From assembly GCA_900542805.1 (NCBI GenBank), contig UQOW01000004.1, forward strand, positions 1 through 64,000: a stretch of 64,000 bases of DNA. The letters are read 5' to 3'. The position numbers and the translations under genes were made by a program. Source of the DNA: an uncultured Sutterella sp. GTDB lineage: Bacteria > Pseudomonadota > Gammaproteobacteria > Burkholderiales > Burkholderiaceae_F. Position 1 is the stretch's first letter. Each line of letters opens with the position of its first letter. Below are positions 60,706 through 64,000 of this stretch, piece after piece. The notes beneath the pieces were generated by a model. It was not told where the DNA came from. It did not search any database and worked only from the letters and a program-made list of their open reading frames with translations.

Positions 60706-62205
60706 CTATGCCTTGTGACCGCCGACCTGAGAATTGCGCTCCCGCGCCGTAGCACCGTCTTGGAAGTTCTTAGCCTTTAAAAGCGAATTTTTTCCGAAGC
60801 GCTCTTTGATAAGAAGCATGGCTTTTTGCATACGTCTTTCTCGGGAAAGCGCCTGTTCCTTTTGTTCGGAGGAAGCGACCGAATCACCGATTTGAGCAAA
60901 CAAGTCCGGCTGAACGACAGTCGGCTTTTTCGGAAGGCTTCCTTCGGAAACAACATCGAGTGCCGCGAGAGCCAATCGCCGAATCAAAAGAGTCTTGTCT
61001 GCAACCCGATTAAAGATTCGTAGTACTGCGTCACAAAACTCTTTGCCCGATGAGGTCGGCACCGCAAACATCTCCTTACCATGCGTCGGTTTCGGAATAG
61101 TCCTGCCATAGCAATCGCGAACAACAGAACCGCGATATCGACCTTTTCGTTTTGCATCCGTCAGGTTCTCAACGTCATAACCGACCGTCACTTCCAGGCC
61201 GTGTGCGACAAGCCTCTTCTCGACAAGTTCCAATGCCAGGGAATCGGCCATTTCCCAAGCCACAAGCCGAGCTTTATCCGTCTCATAAGGCTCGGCCAAA
61301 ATCTGACTGGACATCCGGCTGTGGGTATCTGACGAATAGGCCTTGATATCGGCAATACCCACGCACTCCCATCCCCAAGCGTGATCGATCAAAAGCTCCG
61401 CATTAACCCCGAATTGGTCAAATAATTTTTGCGGTGCCGTCAGTGAAAGCCTTGCCACGTCCCCCATCGTTTCCGCGCCGAGGGCAGCAAGGCGCGTCGC
61501 ATAACCGCGCCCGACACGCCAAAAATCCGTAATCGGCTTGTGGGACCACATTTCCTGCTTAAACGACTCTTCGGTCAACTCGGCAATGCGCACGCCGTCC
61601 TTATCGGCCGGCATGTGTTTGGCCTTCACATCCATAGCAATTTTCGCCAAATACAGATTGGTGCCGATACCGGCCGTAGCCGTAATACCGGTCTCTTTGA
61701 AAACCGTCCGAACCATGAGAAGCGCCAAATCCCGAGCCGACAAGCCGTACGTTTTCAAATACGGCGTGGCGTCGATGAAAACCTCATCAACGGAATAACT
61801 GAAAATATCGGCCTCGGAGACAAACCGTAGATAGATCTCGTAAATCTTGGCGCTATAGCGCATGTAGTAGGCCATACGCGGGGGAGCGACGATGTAATCG
61901 AGTTCTAAGTTCAAATCGGCAGCAAGCGACGATGCGTCAACACTTTTCGCGGTAAAGATGTGACTCGGAGCATTGGCCTGACGGGCCCGGTTAATTTCCT
62001 TAACGCGAGAGACCACCTCGAAAAGCCGAGCACGTCCAGAGATTCCGTACGCTTTCAGGGACGGCGTTACGGCCAAACAAATCGTCTTTTCCGTTCGAGA
62101 CGCATCGGCAACAACAAGGTGTGTCTTCAATGGGTCAAGCCCCCGCTCTCGGCATTCGACCGAGGCATAAAAGGACTTCAAATCGATGGCAATGTAGCTT
62201 TTCAT
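60706..62205 (-). CDS. Y-family error-prone DNA polymerase, UvrX/UmuC-like
   Basis: A 499-residue translesion polymerase. Palm/finger motifs: YIAIDLKSFYASVECRERGL (catalytic Asp), YSVDEVFIDATPYL (Asp-Glu), GIGTNLYLAKIAMD. The little-finger domain follows, and the protein ends with KNSLLKAKNFQDGATARERN and GGHKA, a tail typical of Firmicutes UvrX-like polymerases. It is coupled by a 4-base overlap to a YolD-like gene, again the Firmicutes arrangement, so the pair was probably acquired by transfer. No LexA-type operator was identified. It may confer damage-induced mutagenesis. Confidence 0.9.
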   Translation of the reverse strand: MKSYIAIDLKSFYASVECRERGLDPLKTHLVVADASRTEKTICLAVTPSLKAYGISGRARLFEVVSRVKEINRARQANAPSHIFTAKSVDASSLAADLNLELDYIVAPPRMAYYMRYSAKIYEIYLRFVSEADIFSYSVDEVFIDATPYLKTYGLSARDLALLMVRTVFKETGITATAGIGTNLYLAKIAMDVKAKHMPADKDGVRIAELTEESFKQEMWSHKPITDFWRVGRGYATRLAALGAETMGDVARLSLTAPQKLFDQFGVNAELLIDHAWGWECVGIADIKAYSSDTHSRMSSQILAEPYETDKARLVAWEMADSLALELVEKRLVAHGLEVTVGYDVENLTDAKRKGRYRGSVVRDCYGRTIPKPTHGKEMFAVPTSSGKEFCDAVLRIFNRVADKTLLIRRLALAALDVVSEGSLPKKPTVVQPDLFAQIGDSVASSEQKEQALSRERRMQKAMLLIKERFGKNSLLKAKNFQDGATARERNSQVGGHKA

Positions 62206-62660
62206 AGGAAGTCGTCTCCCGGCATCGCCTCGAAAAGTTTCCCTTGAATGCTGACGATGTCATCAAAGGAGCGCTCCGTCCTATTGCTCAGAAAAATCGT
62301 GCGCTTTACCCAGTCCACGCGCTTGACACAAACAACCTCGGTGACAAGGGCTCCTCCGCTCTTTTTGGTGTCTTGAACAAACCGCGTGATTTGAATCGTC
62401 GGGCGATCGGCGCTTTGCTCGGCAAGAAATTGAAGTCGGGCATTGAGCTTGTCACACTCTTGCTGAGAAAGCTCCGGCCGACTTTCCGTTCGGCGGGAAG
62501 ACTCCTCGATTTCCTCGTCAAATCCACGTAGCGCCGAAAAAGGTGAAAACTGCGCCGCCCGTTCCTTCAGGCTCATTTTTCGGGACGGGTCAAATTGCGG
62601 ACGCTCACACTGAAAAAGATCCGAGTAGTCCGGGCGAGATTGTGCTTTTTTTTCTTGCAT
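62202..62660 (-). CDS. YolD-like protein
   Basis: A 152-residue protein with the YolD signature KMSLKERAAQFSPFSALRGF near residue 30 and a C-terminal beta-rich part (VKRVDWVKRTIFLSNRTERS, FDDIVSIQGKLFEA). YolD proteins accompany UvrX/YqjW polymerases in bacilli and clostridia and are thought to act as a UmuD-like partner. The start is uncertain: ATG 62660 is given, a GTG at 62693 is the alternative; neither has a good ribosome binding site. The stop overlaps the polymerase start. Confidence 0.85.
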   Translation of the reverse strand: MQEKKAQSRPDYSDLFQCERPQFDPSRKMSLKERAAQFSPFSALRGFDEEIEESSRRTESRPELSQQECDKLNARLQFLAEQSADRPTIQITRFVQDTKKSGGALVTEVVCVKRVDWVKRTIFLSNRTERSFDDIVSIQGKLFEAMPGDDFL

Positions 62661-62703
62661 GACGAAATTGTGCCCAATTCCCCGGCAGAGCACACGGTTT
62701 GTT

Positions 62704-64000
62704 TTAGGCCTGACGGAAAAGCACTTCCTCTAAAATCCGAGCAATTCCCAAAAGAGTTGCGTCTTGACCGTACCCGGTGCCGAGCATGACACATACGGGT
62801 TTACCGGACTTTTTCACACCGATCGGAGCCGCTAAAGATGGTGCTCCGGCCAAAGCCCACCAGTCGAGCCTTCCCGGAAAAAGAAGGGCATCGACGCGGT
62901 GACTCGTCAATAATTTTTCAATCAACGTTCGATTCGACGTAACGGTGCGTTTGACAGTCTCCTGATAGTCCTTTTCGGAGACCTCGGAATTGAATTTCTG
63001 AGCCAAAAGCATGCGGTCCATGCCGAACGGCCGCATCGACGGCGTTTTTCGATACAAGGCACAAAGAGAGGCAAAATCGGGAGGAACGTCTTGCGTTGCA
63101 TACTCTTTGAGAAGAGCGTCAACGCCGCGCGCGAAATCAACGGATGTGATGAGTTTGTAGTCTTCCGGGGGATTTTCTGCTGTCACATCAGTAAGGCGGA
63201 CGCCCGCATGCATGAGTTTTCGGAACGTCGCCTTGAGGATTTCCTGCGTTTCCGCATCCGGCACAGGGTACCCCGCAACATGCACGATACCGAGACGAAA
63301 GCCCTGAGAGCGAACCTCTTGAGAATCCGTCAAACGAACAAAAGAAGCAAGAGCCGTCGCCTTATCAAGCTCATCGGCGCCTTGCAGAGCACACAGAACC
63401 TCTGAGAGTATTTCGACGTCGCGTGCCAACACACCGACCGTGTCAAACACGGGCGAAATCGGAATCACGCCGCGCCGAGAAATCAGGCCGACCGAAGGCT
63501 TAAAACCCCAGACGCCGCAGTAAAGTGCGGGCTCCATCACCGACCCGCGCGTTTCCGTTCCGAGCGCTGCATCGCATAGCCCTGCAGCCACGGCAATGGC
63601 CGATCCCGAACTCGAGCCGCCGCAAAGAAAATTGCCGTGCGGATTTTTCCCGAAGCCCCCTAAATGCGAATACCCTTCGGACGGTCTTCCGGTTGTGACA
63701 AACCCGGCAAATTCCGTCATATTCGTTTTGCCAAACAGGTCAAATTCGGCTGCCTTAAGGCGCGTTGCTGCCGGGCTTTCCGGCAGGATCAAATGCGATA
63801 AGGCCAAGCTTCCGGCTGTTGTCGGAAATCCGTCCACGGCAATATTGTCCTTGACGAGGATATGACGCGAGCGCGTCGCGTCCAGGGATCGATACGTGCG
63901 AAGCGCTCCGAAAAGATGTCCGTACACAGCAAGACGCTCCTGAAGTGTTTCTTTATCAAGAGCCTTTCCTAACGGGAAAACCGCACCGATTATTTCCGGA
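62704..64000 (-). CDS. Amidase signature family enzyme (5' end beyond the window)
   Basis: 432 codons are visible and the frame stays open to the window edge, so the true start lies outside. The Ser-cisSer-Lys triad is present: Lys in ILVKDNIAVDG, the cis-Ser in LCGGSSSGSA and the nucleophile Ser in LGTETRGSV. The segment before it (GKALDKETLQERLAVYGHLF) belongs to the N-terminal helical part. This family includes GatA, allophanate-type and broad amidases; the short C-terminal region and absence of gatB/gatC nearby favour a stand-alone amidase. It ends 44 bases before the yolD gene starts on the same strand. Confidence 0.9.
   Translation of the reverse strand, partial: PEIIGAVFPLGKALDKETLQERLAVYGHLFGALRTYRSLDATRSRHILVKDNIAVDGFPTTAGSLALSHLILPESPAATRLKAAEFDLFGKTNMTEFAGFVTTGRPSEGYSHLGGFGKNPHGNFLCGGSSSGSAIAVAAGLCDAALGTETRGSVMEPALYCGVWGFKPSVGLISRRGVIPISPVFDTVGVLARDVEILSEVLCALQGADELDKATALASFVRLTDSQEVRSQGFRLGIVHVAGYPVPDAETQEILKATFRKLMHAGVRLTDVTAENPPEDYKLITSVDFARGVDALLKEYATQDVPPDFASLCALYRKTPSMRPFGMDRMLLAQKFNSEVSEKDYQETVKRTVTSNRTLIEKLLTSHRVDALLFPGRLDWWALAGAPSLAAPIGVKKSGKPVCVMLGTGYGQDATLLGIARILEEVLFRQA

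Noticed and set aside
63927..63929. GTG 63927 as the start of the amidase
   Set aside because: The frame continues open to the window edge with protein-like sequence, so the gene simply extends beyond the window.

Overview
The window looks like chromosomal DNA of a host-associated betaproteobacterium of the Burkholderiales, most likely Sutterellaceae-like. This rests on the lepA-lepB-rnc-era-recO block, a DUF2863 protein (a family I know from Burkholderiales), two TRAP transporter operons, and a metabolism built on amino acids, organic acids and glycerol-3-phosphate with no sugar pathway in view. No database search was possible, so the taxonomy is inference. Most of the 64 kb is densely coded on the minus strand.

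Left part (1-12.3 kb): a minus-strand catabolic operon (TRAP dctP-dctQ-dctM, an aliphatic-type nitrilase, an iron alcohol dehydrogenase) diverges from its probable LysR regulator. Then come ihfA, a CorC/HlyC membrane protein and a class I aminotransferase. An 850-base gap separates the aminotransferase from cysK-cysE. It holds two back-to-back leaders that look like transcription attenuators: an Ala/Val-rich leader ORF with a terminator and a competing antiterminator before the aminotransferase, and Cys-Cys leader ORFs with a terminator before cysKE.

Middle part (12.3-49.3 kb): an eight-gene minus-strand cluster lepA-lepB-rnc-era-recO-nagZ-pncB-endA; DUF2863; a second TRAP operon; a HAD phosphatase and glpD; DUF1846; a YkvI-like transporter with a class III aminotransferase, divergent from an NSS amino acid transporter across an FNR-like box; sseA; a long-chain acyl-CoA synthetase; a decayed AAA ATPase; then a long minus-strand information-processing run (dusA, ychJ, typA, truB, rbfA, infB, nusA, rimP, rluB, scpB). 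The rimP operon has a clear sigma70 promoter and a structured leader ending in an intrinsic terminator.

Right part (49.5-64 kb): tRNA-Ser(CGA), a histone H1-like lysine/alanine repeat protein, an asparaginase / unknown protein / permease cassette, a RhlE-type helicase beside tRNA-Ile2(CAU), and tRNA-Arg(ACG). Past tRNA-Arg lies a zone of decay: an amber-interrupted exported protein, then what looks like the wreck of an aryl polyene biosynthesis cluster (methyltransferase lacking its Rossmann core, a beta-ketoacyl synthase fragment joined to a thioesterase fragment, a shortened LolA-like protein), and a frameshifted ATPase. It is followed by a Firmicutes-style UvrX/YolD mutagenic polymerase pair and an amidase running off the window end.
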